Positions 9,430 through 16,866 of a DNA stretch of 64,000 nucleotides are shown one piece after another. The DNA lies in the NCBI RefSeq assembly GCF_900086645.1, contig NZ_LT576451.1, positions 3,596,001 through 3,660,000 of the forward strand. The letters are read 5' to 3'. The notes beneath the pieces are model-generated. The model was not told the DNA's origin and made no database searches. It saw only the letters and a list, made by a program, of their open reading frames with translations. The DNA is from Curtobacterium sp. 9128 (GTDB lineage Bacteria > Actinomycetota > Actinomycetes > Actinomycetales > Microbacteriaceae). The position numbers and the translations under genes are program-made. The stretch's first letter is position 1, and each line of letters begins with the position of its first letter.

Positions 9430-9533
9430 GCAGGTCTCCTCAGGGGGTGGGGACAGTGGTCCGCGCATGCTACATCGGCCCGGTGACAGCGACCGGGGGA
9501 TGTGTCACCGACCGCATCCGGGGACACACTGGA

Positions 9534-9578
9534 GGCCCGACCAGCGTCCGCCGATCGGCGGACGTCGGTCGGGCCTTT
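9534..9578. terminator. Hairpin downstream of the sugar isomerase gene
   Basis: GGCCCGACC pairs with GGTCGGGCC around an inner near-perfect palindrome (TCCGCCGATCGGCGGA). The plus strand continues with TTT. It lies in the gap between the moxR start and the stop of the minus-strand isomerase gene, so its likely role is to end transcription of the sugar operon before it enters moxR. Confidence 0.65.
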
Positions 9579-9594
9579 CGGTCCGGTGCCCCGC

Positions 9595-10602
9595 TCAGCC
9601 GACGCGCGCCGCCAGCGTTTCGTCCGCCGCGCGCAGCACGCGCGCCGCCACGGCGACGCCCTCTTCGCGCCCGAGCTCGGTGTCCTCGTGCTCGATGTTC
9701 ACCCACATCTCGGGGTCCACCTCGTGGAGCGCCTCGAGGAACGCGGACCAGTACGCCTCGTCGTGGCCCTTGCCGAGCGCGACGAAGTCCCAGGCGGAGG
9801 GCTTCGGCCACTCGTTCGCCCACTCGTCGCCACCGAGGTTCGTCCGGGGCTCGTCCGGGGACAGTCGGCGGAACGAGTTGTCGAGGACGCCGTTGATCGC
9901 CGCGTGCGGGTTGATCCTGACGTCCTTCGCCGCGGCGTGGAAGACGAGCGGGCCGAGGTCGCGGACGACCGCCACCGGGTCCATCTGCTGCCAGAACAGG
10001 TGCGACGCATCGAGCTCGACTCCGACGTTCGTCAGCCCGCCACGCTCGACGAGCTCGCGGATCGTCGCCGGGTTGAAGACGACGTTCTGCGGGTGCAACT
10101 CGAGCGCGACCTTGACGCCGTGCTCACGGGCGATGGCGTCGATCTCCTGCCAGAACGGGACGGCGACGCTCCACTGGTACTCGAGGACGTCGAGTGCGGC
10201 GGAGTTCCAGGCGTTCACGATCCAGTTCGGGCGGACGCCACCGGGCTCCCCCGCCGGCAGGCCCGACATCGTGACGACGCGGTCCTGGCCGAGCCGGGCG
10301 GCGAGCCGGATGCTGCGCCGGATGTCCTCGGCGTGGGCGTCCCCGATCGTGCGGTCGGGGTGCAACGGGTTCCCGTTGCAGTTGAGGCCGGCGATGGACA
10401 CCCCGGTGCCGTCGAACCGGGCGAGGAAGTCGTCCCGTGCCTGGTCGTCGTCCAGGATGGCGTCGATGTCCGGCACGTGCACCGGGGGCAGGAACCCGCC
10501 GGTGTTCAGTTCGATGCCGGTGAGACCGTTCTCCGCGATGGCGCGCAGGGCGTCCGCGAGGGGGCGGTCGTGGAAGATCGCGTTGTACAGACCGAGCTTC
10601 AT
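9595..10602 (-). CDS. Sugar phosphate isomerase/epimerase (xylose isomerase-like TIM barrel)
   Basis: 335 aa. The sequence has the AP-endonuclease-2/xylose isomerase-like TIM-barrel layout of the IolE/IolH/YcjR group, with metal-site candidates E-L-H-P (residue ~165), D-A-S-H (~200), H-A-A-A-K-D (~220) and a C-terminal N-I-E-H-E-D. AGGAG eight bases before the ATG fixes the start, and ATGA overlaps the upstream dehydrogenase stop. With the dehydrogenase it probably forms an oxidise-then-isomerise step on a cyclic polyol or sugar; the substrate cannot be told from sequence. Repression by the divergent LacI protein is likely. Confidence 0.85.
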   Translation of the reverse strand: MKLGLYNAIFHDRPLADALRAIAENGLTGIELNTGGFLPPVHVPDIDAILDDDQARDDFLARFDGTGVSIAGLNCNGNPLHPDRTIGDAHAEDIRRSIRLAARLGQDRVVTMSGLPAGEPGGVRPNWIVNAWNSAALDVLEYQWSVAVPFWQEIDAIAREHGVKVALELHPQNVVFNPATIRELVERGGLTNVGVELDASHLFWQQMDPVAVVRDLGPLVFHAAAKDVRINPHAAINGVLDNSFRRLSPDEPRTNLGGDEWANEWPKPSAWDFVALGKGHDEAYWSAFLEALHEVDPEMWVNIEHEDTELGREEGVAVAARVLRAADETLAARVG

Positions 10603-11804
10603 GCGTGCTGCTCCTGCTTCGTCGTCACTGCGGCCCCGTCCGCCTGCGCGGACCGGACCACCGCGTCGAGGACCTCCATGTTGTGCACGCCGTCGTCGAA
10701 CGTGGCGTTGCGCGGGAGCGGATCGGCGACGCCGGCGACCTCGTCGAGGAACGCGCGCGCCTGGTACTCGAACATCTGGTTCTGGCCCCAGCCGACGCCG
10801 GGTGCGTCCATCGCCATACCGCCGGCCACGTACGGGTGGTCCGGCCCGAGGACGACCTGGCGGTACCCACCGAGCCGGGAGCCGTCGGACTGCAGGGCGA
10901 GGCCGATCTCCGACGGCCGCTCCTGGTCCCAGCGCGCGGCGCCGTTCTCGCAGAAGACCTCGATCATCAGACCGTTCGGGTGGGCCGTCGCGACGCGGGA
11001 CACCTCGAGCGAGCCGACCGCGGCACCGTCGCCGAAGCGAGCACTGAAGGTGGCGTAGTCGTCGTTCTCGACGGCCTGCGTCTCGCCGGTCAGTTCGGCT
11101 GCCGCACCCCGGAGGGCGTGTCCGGCGGCGACGGGTCGCTCGGTGATCGTCGTGGTGAAGAGCCCGCCGGTGACGCTCCGGACTTCTCCGGCGAGGAACT
11201 CCGCGATGTACGTCAGGTGCGAGCCGACGTCGGCGAGCGCGCCCGATCCGGGAGCGCCGGCGTAGCGCCACGAGAACGGGACGTCCGGCGAGGACCCGTA
11301 GTCGGTCCAGTAGCGGCCGGAGAGGTGCAGCACCTTCCCGAGGGTGCCGTCCTCGATCAGCTCGCGGATCGCCGCGACACCCGGTGCGCGTCGGTAGGTG
11401 AAGCCGACGCGGGCGATCGTGCCCTCTGCCTCGGCGGCGCGGGCGGCGTCGGCCATCGCGCGGGCGTCCTCGAGCGAGCCGGCCAACGGCTTCTCGCACA
11501 GCACGTGCTTGCCGGCGGCGAGGAGTCCCTCGACGATCTCGCGGTGCAGGCGGTTCGCGACGACGACGCTCACCACGTCGATGTCGTCGGCGGCCGCGAT
11601 CGCCCGCCAGTCGGTGTCGTGCCGCTCGAACCCGAAGCGCTGCGCGGCCTCGGCGGCGAGGGGCTCGTACACGTCCCCGATCGAGACGAGCCGCACGGGC
11701 GGCAGGGTCGGGGCGAACAGGGACGGGGCATTCCGCCACGCGGCCATGTGGGCCTTGCCCGCCATGCCCGCGCCGATGACGGCGACGCCGATGCTCTCGC
11801 GCAT
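10599..11804 (-). CDS. Gfo/Idh/MocA-family NAD(P)-dependent oxidoreductase
   Basis: 401 aa. N-terminal Rossmann motif V-I-G-A-G-M-A-G-K-A-H (residues ~9-19) and the family signature C-E-K-P-L-A near residue 105, then the C-terminal alpha/beta dimer domain. It likely oxidises a sugar or inositol-type polyol. The ATG at 11804 has AGGAG six bases upstream; the in-frame extension beyond it would run through the operator region. It is first in a two-gene operon with the isomerase, divergent from the LacI regulator. Confidence 0.9.
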   Translation of the reverse strand: MRESIGVAVIGAGMAGKAHMAAWRNAPSLFAPTLPPVRLVSIGDVYEPLAAEAAQRFGFERHDTDWRAIAAADDIDVVSVVVANRLHREIVEGLLAAGKHVLCEKPLAGSLEDARAMADAARAAEAEGTIARVGFTYRRAPGVAAIRELIEDGTLGKVLHLSGRYWTDYGSSPDVPFSWRYAGAPGSGALADVGSHLTYIAEFLAGEVRSVTGGLFTTTITERPVAAGHALRGAAAELTGETQAVENDDYATFSARFGDGAAVGSLEVSRVATAHPNGLMIEVFCENGAARWDQERPSEIGLALQSDGSRLGGYRQVVLGPDHPYVAGGMAMDAPGVGWGQNQMFEYQARAFLDEVAGVADPLPRNATFDDGVHNMEVLDAVVRSAQADGAAVTTKQEQHA

Positions 11805-11861
11805 GTGCTCTCCTTCGAGCTGGTTCTTCCGGTCCTGGCCCGTCGGGGACCGGACCGTCGG

Positions 11862-11894
11862 TTCTGGAACGTTCGGTTCTGGAACGTTCCAGAA
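11862..11894. promoter_or_regulatory. Tandem palindromic operator for the LacI-type regulator
   Basis: A perfect 18-bp palindrome TTCTGGAACGTTCCAGAA occupies 11877-11894, and a second near-copy (TTCTGGAACGTTC) starts at 11862. The central AACGTT with symmetric arms is typical of LacI-family operators. It lies between the divergent dehydrogenase operon and the lacI-type gene, so it can control both. The sequence is visible; binding is inferred. Confidence 0.8.
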
Positions 11895-11945
11895 GGGGTC
11901 GGTAGACTGTAGCCCCACCTCCCCATGTCCTGTCAAGGAGCGACC

Positions 11946-12947
11946 GTGTCGAACCGCCGTCCGCCGACGATCATCGACGTCGCAGCGCTCGCGGGGGTCT
12001 CGAAGTCGCTGGTCTCGATGGTGATGCGCGACGACCCCGGCGTCTCCGACAGCCGTCGCGCGGCCGTCCTCGCCGCCGCGGCGTCGCTCGGGTACCGGCC
12101 GAACCGTGCCGCCGCGATCCTCGCCGGCACCAGGACCCGCACGATCGGCGTCGTCGTCGACGACTTCCGGAACCCCTGGTACGTGCCGATGCTCGACGGC
12201 ATCCGGTCGACGCTCGCACCGCACGGGTTGCGTCTGACGCTCGCCGACGCGGTGGCGAACGCGCACCTCGACAGCTCCCCGTTCGACGACCTCGTGTCGC
12301 TCCGGGTCGACGGCGTCATCCTCGGCGCCGAGAGCTCGGTCGACCTCCTCGTCCCCGACGACACCCCCGTGGTCATCGCCGGCGAGCGCGCGTCCGCCCC
12401 ACCCGGGCTCGACGTGGTGGCGTCGGACGAGGCCGCCGGCGCACGCATCGCCGTCGACCACCTCGTCGGGCTCGGGCACCGGCACATCGCGCACCTGACC
12501 GGCGCCGGTGGTTCGGCAGCAGCGCGGCGCGTGTCGACCGTCGCCCGGATGACGTCCTCCGGCGTCGAGCCCCTGGTCCTCGGGGACGGGCCGACGTCCG
12601 AGCAGACCGGGTTCGACGCCGCGCGGGCAGCACTGGCCCAGAACCCGCGCCTGACCGCGCTGTTCGCGGCGAACGACGTGATGGCGATGGGAGCGATCGC
12701 CGCTGCTCGACAGGCTGGGCTGCGCGTGCCGGAGGACCTGTCGGTCATCGGTCACGACGAGACCCCGCTCGCAGCGTCGCCCCTGCTGCAGCTCACGACG
12801 GTCGACCCGCACAACGACGAGGTCGGACGGCTCGCGGCCGCCCGGCTGATCACACTCATCGGGGACTCGTCGCGCCCCGCACCGACTCGTGACCTCGTGA
12901 CACCCACCCTGGTCGTCCGCAGCACCACCGCTCCCCCGCGGATCTAG
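11946..12947 (+). CDS. LacI-family transcriptional repressor
   Basis: 333 aa. Residues ~8-55 are a canonical LacI headpiece (T-I-I-D-V-A-A-L-A-G-V-S-K-S-L-V-S), followed by the hinge and a periplasmic-binding-protein-like effector domain ending in the usual V-I-G-H-D-E-T-P-L region. GTG at 11946 is preferred to the ATG 21 bases upstream because AAGGAG lies five bases before it. It is divergent from the sugar dehydrogenase/isomerase operon with the palindromic operator between, so it most likely represses that operon until its sugar effector appears. Confidence 0.93.
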   Translation: MSNRRPPTIIDVAALAGVSKSLVSMVMRDDPGVSDSRRAAVLAAAASLGYRPNRAAAILAGTRTRTIGVVVDDFRNPWYVPMLDGIRSTLAPHGLRLTLADAVANAHLDSSPFDDLVSLRVDGVILGAESSVDLLVPDDTPVVIAGERASAPPGLDVVASDEAAGARIAVDHLVGLGHRHIAHLTGAGGSAAARRVSTVARMTSSGVEPLVLGDGPTSEQTGFDAARAALAQNPRLTALFAANDVMAMGAIAAARQAGLRVPEDLSVIGHDETPLAASPLLQLTTVDPHNDEVGRLAAARLITLIGDSSRPAPTRDLVTPTLVVRSTTAPPRI

Positions 12948-12956
12948 CGCCCCGGC

Positions 12957-13019
12957 GATCGAGTGCGCAGAAACGGGGATCCTCGCCCGCCGGACATCCC
13001 CGTTTCCGCGCACTCGATC
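12957..13019. terminator. Long inverted repeat between convergent genes
   Basis: Arms of 24 bp (12957-12980 and 12996-13019) pair with one mismatch; the outer part reads GATCGAGTGCGCAGAAACGG. It lies between the lacI-type stop and the stop of the minus-strand GH18-like gene and can end both transcripts. The outer arm GAGTGCGCAGA recurs in the palindrome cluster near 52.5-52.95 kb, so it may also be a dispersed repeat. Confidence 0.7.
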
Positions 13020-13053
13020 ACGCCGACACCCACCGGCGCCGGCCCCCGCCCGG

Positions 13054-14034
13054 TCAGCGCGGCAAGGACATCGAGTTCAGGGACCACATCGCGACACCGT
13101 GCAGCCCGAGCTCCCGCGCGAGCGCCGTCCGCACGCGGTACGACCGGGCGTCCGACCAGTGCAGCTCGCGCCCGTCGTCGAGCTCCGCCGACCACTCCCC
13201 GTCACGGTCCGACCAAACTGCAGCGTGCCCCGCGAGACGCCGTGCAGCTCCCGGTCCCAGCGGCGCGTCACCCGCACCGGGACCCCACGCGTACCCGTAC
13301 GACGCGATCCCGAGGTCGATCCGGTCCGCGCGGAGCCCCTGCGCCTCGGCAGCGTGCACCACCCGGGTCGCCCAGGGCAGCGCCCCCACCGCGCCGGGCC
13401 CGCTCCACGGACCGTGCTGGTCGTAGGTCATGAGCACGAACCGGTCCACGTGCTCCGAGAGTCCGCGCAAGTCGTAGCCGGTCGCCCGGAACCCGGCCGC
13501 CGACGTCGATGCCATCACCGCCATCGAGACCCGTGCGTCGTCGCCGAGCTCATCGCGCACGGCGTCCCGGACCGCGGCGGCGAACGCGACGAGCCCCGCT
13601 CGGTCCCGGGCCCGCAGCGACTCGAGGTCGATCTGCACGCCCCGCATCCCGGCGTCGTCGGCGGCGCGGGCGACCTGGCGGGCGACACGACCGCGGTTCT
13701 CCGCGGAGGACAGCAGCGCCGTGCCGGACTGCGGCGAGAAGTCACCGATCGTCGACGAGTAGTTGCTCACGAGGAGCTCGGCCGAACCACCCGCGGCCGA
13801 CGCCAGTCCGGCCAGTCCTGCTGGTGCCTCGTTCAGGCGGGAGCCGTCGTCCGCGACCGTGACACCGTCGATCCCGATCGTCGTCGCGAGCGGGACGGCA
13901 TCGGTGACACGGTCCACCGCGGTCCCGCCGGGTTCGACGTACGCCTCGACCTCGAGCCCCGAACCGGACGCGCACCCGGCGAGCACCAGCCCCGACACGA
14001 GGACGGCCACCACGACACCCGCACGACGAACCAC
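13054..14034 (-). CDS. Glycoside hydrolase family 18-like lipoprotein
   Basis: 326 aa. The N-terminus is a lipoprotein signal with lipobox L-A-G-C (Cys~21). The rest resembles a GH18 TIM barrel: a variant of the catalytic motif, G-V-Q-I-D-L-E at about residues 129-135, keeps the terminal Asp and Glu. A later M-T-Y-D and a C-terminal G-V-A-M-W-S-L-N strand also fit GH18. It may cleave chitin-like or peptidoglycan-linked sugars at the cell surface. The motif is shorter than the full DxxDxDxE, so activity is not certain. The start is GTG with a weak ribosome site. Confidence 0.75.
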   Translation of the reverse strand: MVRRAGVVVAVLVSGLVLAGCASGSGLEVEAYVEPGGTAVDRVTDAVPLATTIGIDGVTVADDGSRLNEAPAGLAGLASAAGGSAELLVSNYSSTIGDFSPQSGTALLSSAENRGRVARQVARAADDAGMRGVQIDLESLRARDRAGLVAFAAAVRDAVRDELGDDARVSMAVMASTSAAGFRATGYDLRGLSEHVDRFVLMTYDQHGPWSGPGAVGALPWATRVVHAAEAQGLRADRIDLGIASYGYAWGPGAGDAPLGPGAARRLAGHAAVWSDRDGEWSAELDDGRELHWSDARSYRVRTALARELGLHGVAMWSLNSMSLPR

Positions 14035-14051
14035 CTGGTCACGGTAGCGGG

Positions 14052-14501
14052 TCAGACGCGCTCGTACTCCAGGCGCTCGACCGCGGTCGCGAGCTCGTCG
14101 AGTTCCGGCACGCCGTGCGCCTCGGCCAGCGCTGCCTCGAGCGCGGCGGCGTGGATCGGTGCCGCACGATCGAAGAGCGCGGAGCCGGCATGGGTCAGCT
14201 CCGTGTAGAGCCCTCGACGGTCGTCCGCACAGAGCACCCGGGTCAGCAGCGCACGTTCCTCGAGCCGGTTCACGAGCCGCGTCGTCGCACTCGGGCTGAG
14301 CGCCGCGGCACGCGCGAGCTGCTGCATCCGCATGTGGAAGCCGTCCTGTCGCCGGAGTGCATCGAGCACCGTGAACTCCACGACGGACAGGTCGACCTCG
14401 CGCAGTGCCTGCTCGAGGTGCGACTCGATCAGGCTGTGCAGCGCGCCGAGGGTGCGCCAACCGTGTGCGCGGACCGCGATCGCCGTGTCGTCGATGCTCA
14501 T
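14052..14501 (-). CDS. MarR-family transcriptional regulator
   Basis: 149 aa winged-helix protein: central recognition region L-A-R-A-A-A-L-S-P-S-A-T-T-R-L-V-N-R-L-E and wing D-D-R-R-G. The start at 14501 is chosen because GGGAGG lies six bases upstream. It is divergent from an MFS exporter; a MarR regulator repressing a neighbouring efflux gene is a common arrangement, and an inverted repeat lies between the two starts. Confidence 0.9.
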   Translation of the reverse strand: MSIDDTAIAVRAHGWRTLGALHSLIESHLEQALREVDLSVVEFTVLDALRRQDGFHMRMQQLARAAALSPSATTRLVNRLEERALLTRVLCADDRRGLYTELTHAGSALFDRAAPIHAAALEAALAEAHGVPELDELATAVERLEYERV

Positions 14502-14531
14502 GAGGACCTCCCAAGTCATTGCACGCGCAGA

Positions 14532-14587
14532 TAGTTGCTTGCGCACACACCTAGCGTGTGCAACTATTTATCCCGCGCTTGCAACTA
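14532..14587. promoter_or_regulatory. Candidate MarR operator in the divergent marR/MFS promoter
   Basis: TAGTTGC at 14532 and GCAACTA at 14560-14566 form the outer arms of an inverted repeat whose core GCACAC...GTGTGC is also symmetric; a further GCAACTA follows at 14581. The A+T-richer TATTTAT inside probably belongs to the promoter. The symmetry and placement fit a MarR dimer site controlling both genes. Confidence 0.65.
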
Positions 14588-14634
14588 CCAGCGTACGCGG
14601 CATGCCCGCGGCGGACAACAGGAGAGGACCACGC

Positions 14635-15825
14635 ATGCCTGCTGGACTCATCGCACTCGCGCTCGGCGGCTTCGGTATCGGACTGACCGAGTTCGTCATC
14701 ACCGGACTGCTGCCGGAGGTCGCGGCGGACTTCGGCGTCTCCGAGACCACGGCCGGCTGGCTCGTCACGGGCTACGCGCTCGCGGTCATCGTCGGCGCGC
14801 TCGGCCTGACCGCAGCCACCACCAGGCTCCCCAGGAAGCCCGTGCTCATCGGACTCCTCGTGCTGTTCGTCATCGGCAACACCCTGTCGGCGCTCGCACC
14901 GACGTACGGCGTGATGATGACCGGCCGTGTCGTCGCCGCGCTCTGCCACGGTGCGTTCTTCGGCATCGGCTCCGTCGTCGCGTCGAACATGGTCGCACGC
15001 GAGAAGCGGGCCTCCGCCGTCGCACTCATGTTCACCGGGCTCACCGCGTCGAACGTGCTCGGCGTCCCGTTCGGCACGTTCCTCGGTCAGGCGATGGGCT
15101 GGCGCGCCACCTTCTGGGCGATCGCCGCGATCGGCGTCGTCGCCCTCGTCGGAGTCGCCCTGCTCGTGCCCGCCACGAAGCAGGACGCGGCGCCGTCGCT
15201 CGTCCGGGAACTCGGCGCGTTCCGATCCGGCCAGGTGTGGCTGTCGCTCGGCATCACCGTGCTCGGGTACGGCGGCATGTTCGGCGCCTTCACCTACATC
15301 GCGTACACGCTCACCGCCGTCTCGGGCTTCGCCTCGGCCGCGGTCCCGTGGCTGCTCGTCGTCTTCGGTCTGGGTCTGTTCGTCGGCAACTGGGCCGGCG
15401 GCCGCCTCGCCGCGAAGTCGATCGACCGGACACTCCTCGTCGTGCTCGCGAGCCTGACGGTCGTCCTCGCGCTCTTCGCCGTCGTCGCGACGAACCCCGT
15501 GCTCACAGTCGTGGCCCTCGTGCTCATGGGTGCGTTCGGCTTCGCCACCGTGCCGGCACTGCAGACCCGCGTGATGCACTACGCGGACCACGCCCCGACC
15601 CTGGCGAGCGGCGCGAACATCGCCGCGTTCAACCTCGGCAACGCGTTCGGCGCCTGGATCGGTGGACTGACGATCGCCGCCGGCCTCGGCTACACCTCGC
15701 CCATCTGGGCTGGCACGGCCATCACCCTGGCCGGGCTCGCGCTCGTGGCCGTCGCCGCCGGCGCAGCGCGCCGCGGCGGCGCCGCACGCCCGGTGCGGAC
15801 CGGGAGCATCCGCACCGTCGGCTGA
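14635..15825 (+). CDS. MFS transporter, drug-efflux (DHA1/AraJ-like) type
   Basis: 396 aa with about 12 hydrophobic segments. The first helix pair contains G-I-G-L-T-E-F-V-I-T-G-L-L-P, typical of the AraJ/CmlA-like DHA1 branch that includes chloramphenicol and arabinose-type exporters. The start at 14635 has AGGAGAGG upstream. It probably exports a small toxic compound by proton antiport; the substrate is unknown. Divergent marR suggests inducible expression. Confidence 0.88.
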   Translation: MPAGLIALALGGFGIGLTEFVITGLLPEVAADFGVSETTAGWLVTGYALAVIVGALGLTAATTRLPRKPVLIGLLVLFVIGNTLSALAPTYGVMMTGRVVAALCHGAFFGIGSVVASNMVAREKRASAVALMFTGLTASNVLGVPFGTFLGQAMGWRATFWAIAAIGVVALVGVALLVPATKQDAAPSLVRELGAFRSGQVWLSLGITVLGYGGMFGAFTYIAYTLTAVSGFASAAVPWLLVVFGLGLFVGNWAGGRLAAKSIDRTLLVVLASLTVVLALFAVVATNPVLTVVALVLMGAFGFATVPALQTRVMHYADHAPTLASGANIAAFNLGNAFGAWIGGLTIAAGLGYTSPIWAGTAITLAGLALVAVAAGAARRGGAARPVRTGSIRTVG

Positions 15826-15838
15826 ACCGCGACCAGGT

Positions 15839-15886
15839 GACGGACTGGAGGCTCGGTGCACGCCCGCACCGAGCCTCCAGTCCGTC
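15839..15886. repeat. Perfect 21-bp-stem palindrome of the GGAGGCTCG family
   Basis: Two 21-base arms starting GACGGACTGGAGGCTCGG pair perfectly around a 6-base loop, 13 bp after the MFS stop. It can act as a terminator for the MFS gene, but the same stem core (GGACxGGAGGCTCG) recurs at 22452, 25968 and 50322, so it belongs to a dispersed repeat family. Confidence 0.8.
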
Positions 15887-16062
15887 TGTCGGTCACGGGA
15901 ACGACGCCCAGCCGACGCGACTACCGTCAGCGACAGGTGACCCAGGACCCCGGCCGCCGGATCGATCCACAGCCGACCGGAAGCCGTCATGCATCCACCG
16001 CTCACCAGAACCGCCCTCCTCGACAGCGCGTCCCCGACGACGCGCGGGAACGGGCAGTGTCG

Positions 16063-16278
16063 ATGACTGCGCGAGAAGGCATCCTCTGGACCGAGACGTA
16101 CGCGGGCCACTGGGAGGGATGCTCCGGGCCGACGCTCATGGGTGTCGTCTCCTGGCACGACGGGTACGCGGTCCGGTCCTCCGGCGGCGAGGTCCACGGG
16201 CAGCACAGCACACTCGACAGCGCGAAGGCGCAGCTCGAGGGCTGGATGCGATGGCTCGACTCCACCGACGCGGCCTGA
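16063..16278 (+). CDS. Small hypothetical protein
   Basis: 71 aa, no signal peptide or membrane helix. It begins M-T-A-R-E-G and contains several Trp residues (W-T-E-T-Y-A-G-H-W-E-G; V-S-W-H-D-G-Y-A-V), then a short helical end. The composition looks like a folded soluble protein rather than random reading, and an efficient bidirectional hairpin follows the stop. I do not recognise the family. An in-frame GTG two codons upstream is an alternative start, and the ribosome site is weak. Confidence 0.55.
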   Translation: MTAREGILWTETYAGHWEGCSGPTLMGVVSWHDGYAVRSSGGEVHGQHSTLDSAKAQLEGWMRWLDSTDAA

Positions 16279-16296
16279 ACACCCCCCGGACAGCGA

Positions 16297-16324
16297 AGAA
16301 GCCCCGCCGATCGGCGGGGCTTCT
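16297..16324. terminator. Bidirectional terminator hairpin
   Basis: AGAAGCCCCGCCGA is followed immediately by its exact reverse complement, giving a 28-bp palindrome, with T-rich flanks. It sits between the small protein gene (plus) and the 3' end of tRNA-Ser (minus), and can terminate both. Confidence 0.85.
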
Positions 16325-16334
16325 GTCCGTGTGC

Positions 16335-16423
16335 GGAGACGGAGGGATTTGAACCCTCGGTCCCCTCAAAGGGGACTCCACCTTAGCAGGGTGGTGCACT
16401 CGGCCGGACTATGCGACGTCTCC
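16335..16423 (-). tRNA. tRNA-Ser (anticodon GCU)
   Basis: 89 nt. Acceptor stem GGAGACG/CGTCTCC, anticodon stem CCACC/GGTGG with loop CTGCTAA (anticodon GCT), a long variable arm (GTCCCCTTTGAGGGGAC) as expected for serine tRNAs, and a TTCAAAT T-loop. The CCA end is not encoded. It reads AGC/AGU codons. Confidence 0.96.
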
Positions 16424-16545
16424 ATGCGCCCTTGCGGACGCACGCACCACCATACAGGAGGACGAGGACGGTCTCGACCCGGTGTTTCCCGGCGGGCGCG
16501 TCGGGGCGTCCTCCCATGGTCCCCCGAAGTGGGGACGCTCGGGGG

Positions 16546-16730
16546 TTGTCTCCGTGTACCCCGGTCACTAGTCTCATCGGGACGCGGCGATCACGTTCCG
16601 GGGCTCGTCCCCGTTGTCGCGACACAGCACCCAGCGTCGCTCCCTGGCCTGGGCCCGGCTCGCCCGATGATCGGCGTCCGCCGAGGAGCGACTCCGCGGG
16701 GGCGTGACCACGGTCACGTCCCCGCTTTTT
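16546..16730 (+). ncRNA. Candidate small RNA with own promoter and terminator
   Basis: The 443-bp gap between tRNA-Ser and the LCP gene holds no convincing protein. On the plus strand there is a promoter-like pair, TTGTCT (16546-16551), 17 bp, TAGTCT (16569-16574), and about 150 bp later a strong hairpin (16696-16725; GTGACC/GGTCAC inside GCGGGG/CCCCGC) followed by TTTTT. No gene upstream on that strand needs this terminator, so an independent transcript of about 150 nt (roughly 16580-16730) is plausible. It matches no RNA family I can name. Confidence 0.4.
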
Positions 16731-16748
16731 CGTGCCGCCTGGTCCAGC

Positions 16749-16836
16749 GAAAGCGACAGTCCCGCGGGCCAGCGCGGCCACACCCCCGCGAGAGCGACAG
16801 ATTCGCACGGGCTTTCGGCGGGCGACTGTCGCTTTC
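16749..16836. repeat. 13-bp inverted repeat downstream of the LCP gene
   Basis: GAAAGCGACAGTC (16749-16761) and its exact reverse complement (16824-16836) flank a 62-bp spacer that holds a degenerate third copy (GAGAGCGACAGATTC). It lies 30 bp past the LCP stop and may act as a terminator or be a remnant of a small palindromic element. Confidence 0.5.
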
Positions 16837-16866
16837 ACGGAGCGGGCCGGCCCGCAGACCGGCCGG

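Noticed and set aside
16424..16707. Plus-strand 98-codon frame after tRNA-Ser
   Set aside because: Arg/Pro/Ser-rich composition, start inside the tRNA region and no ribosome site. A non-coding RNA explanation fits better.
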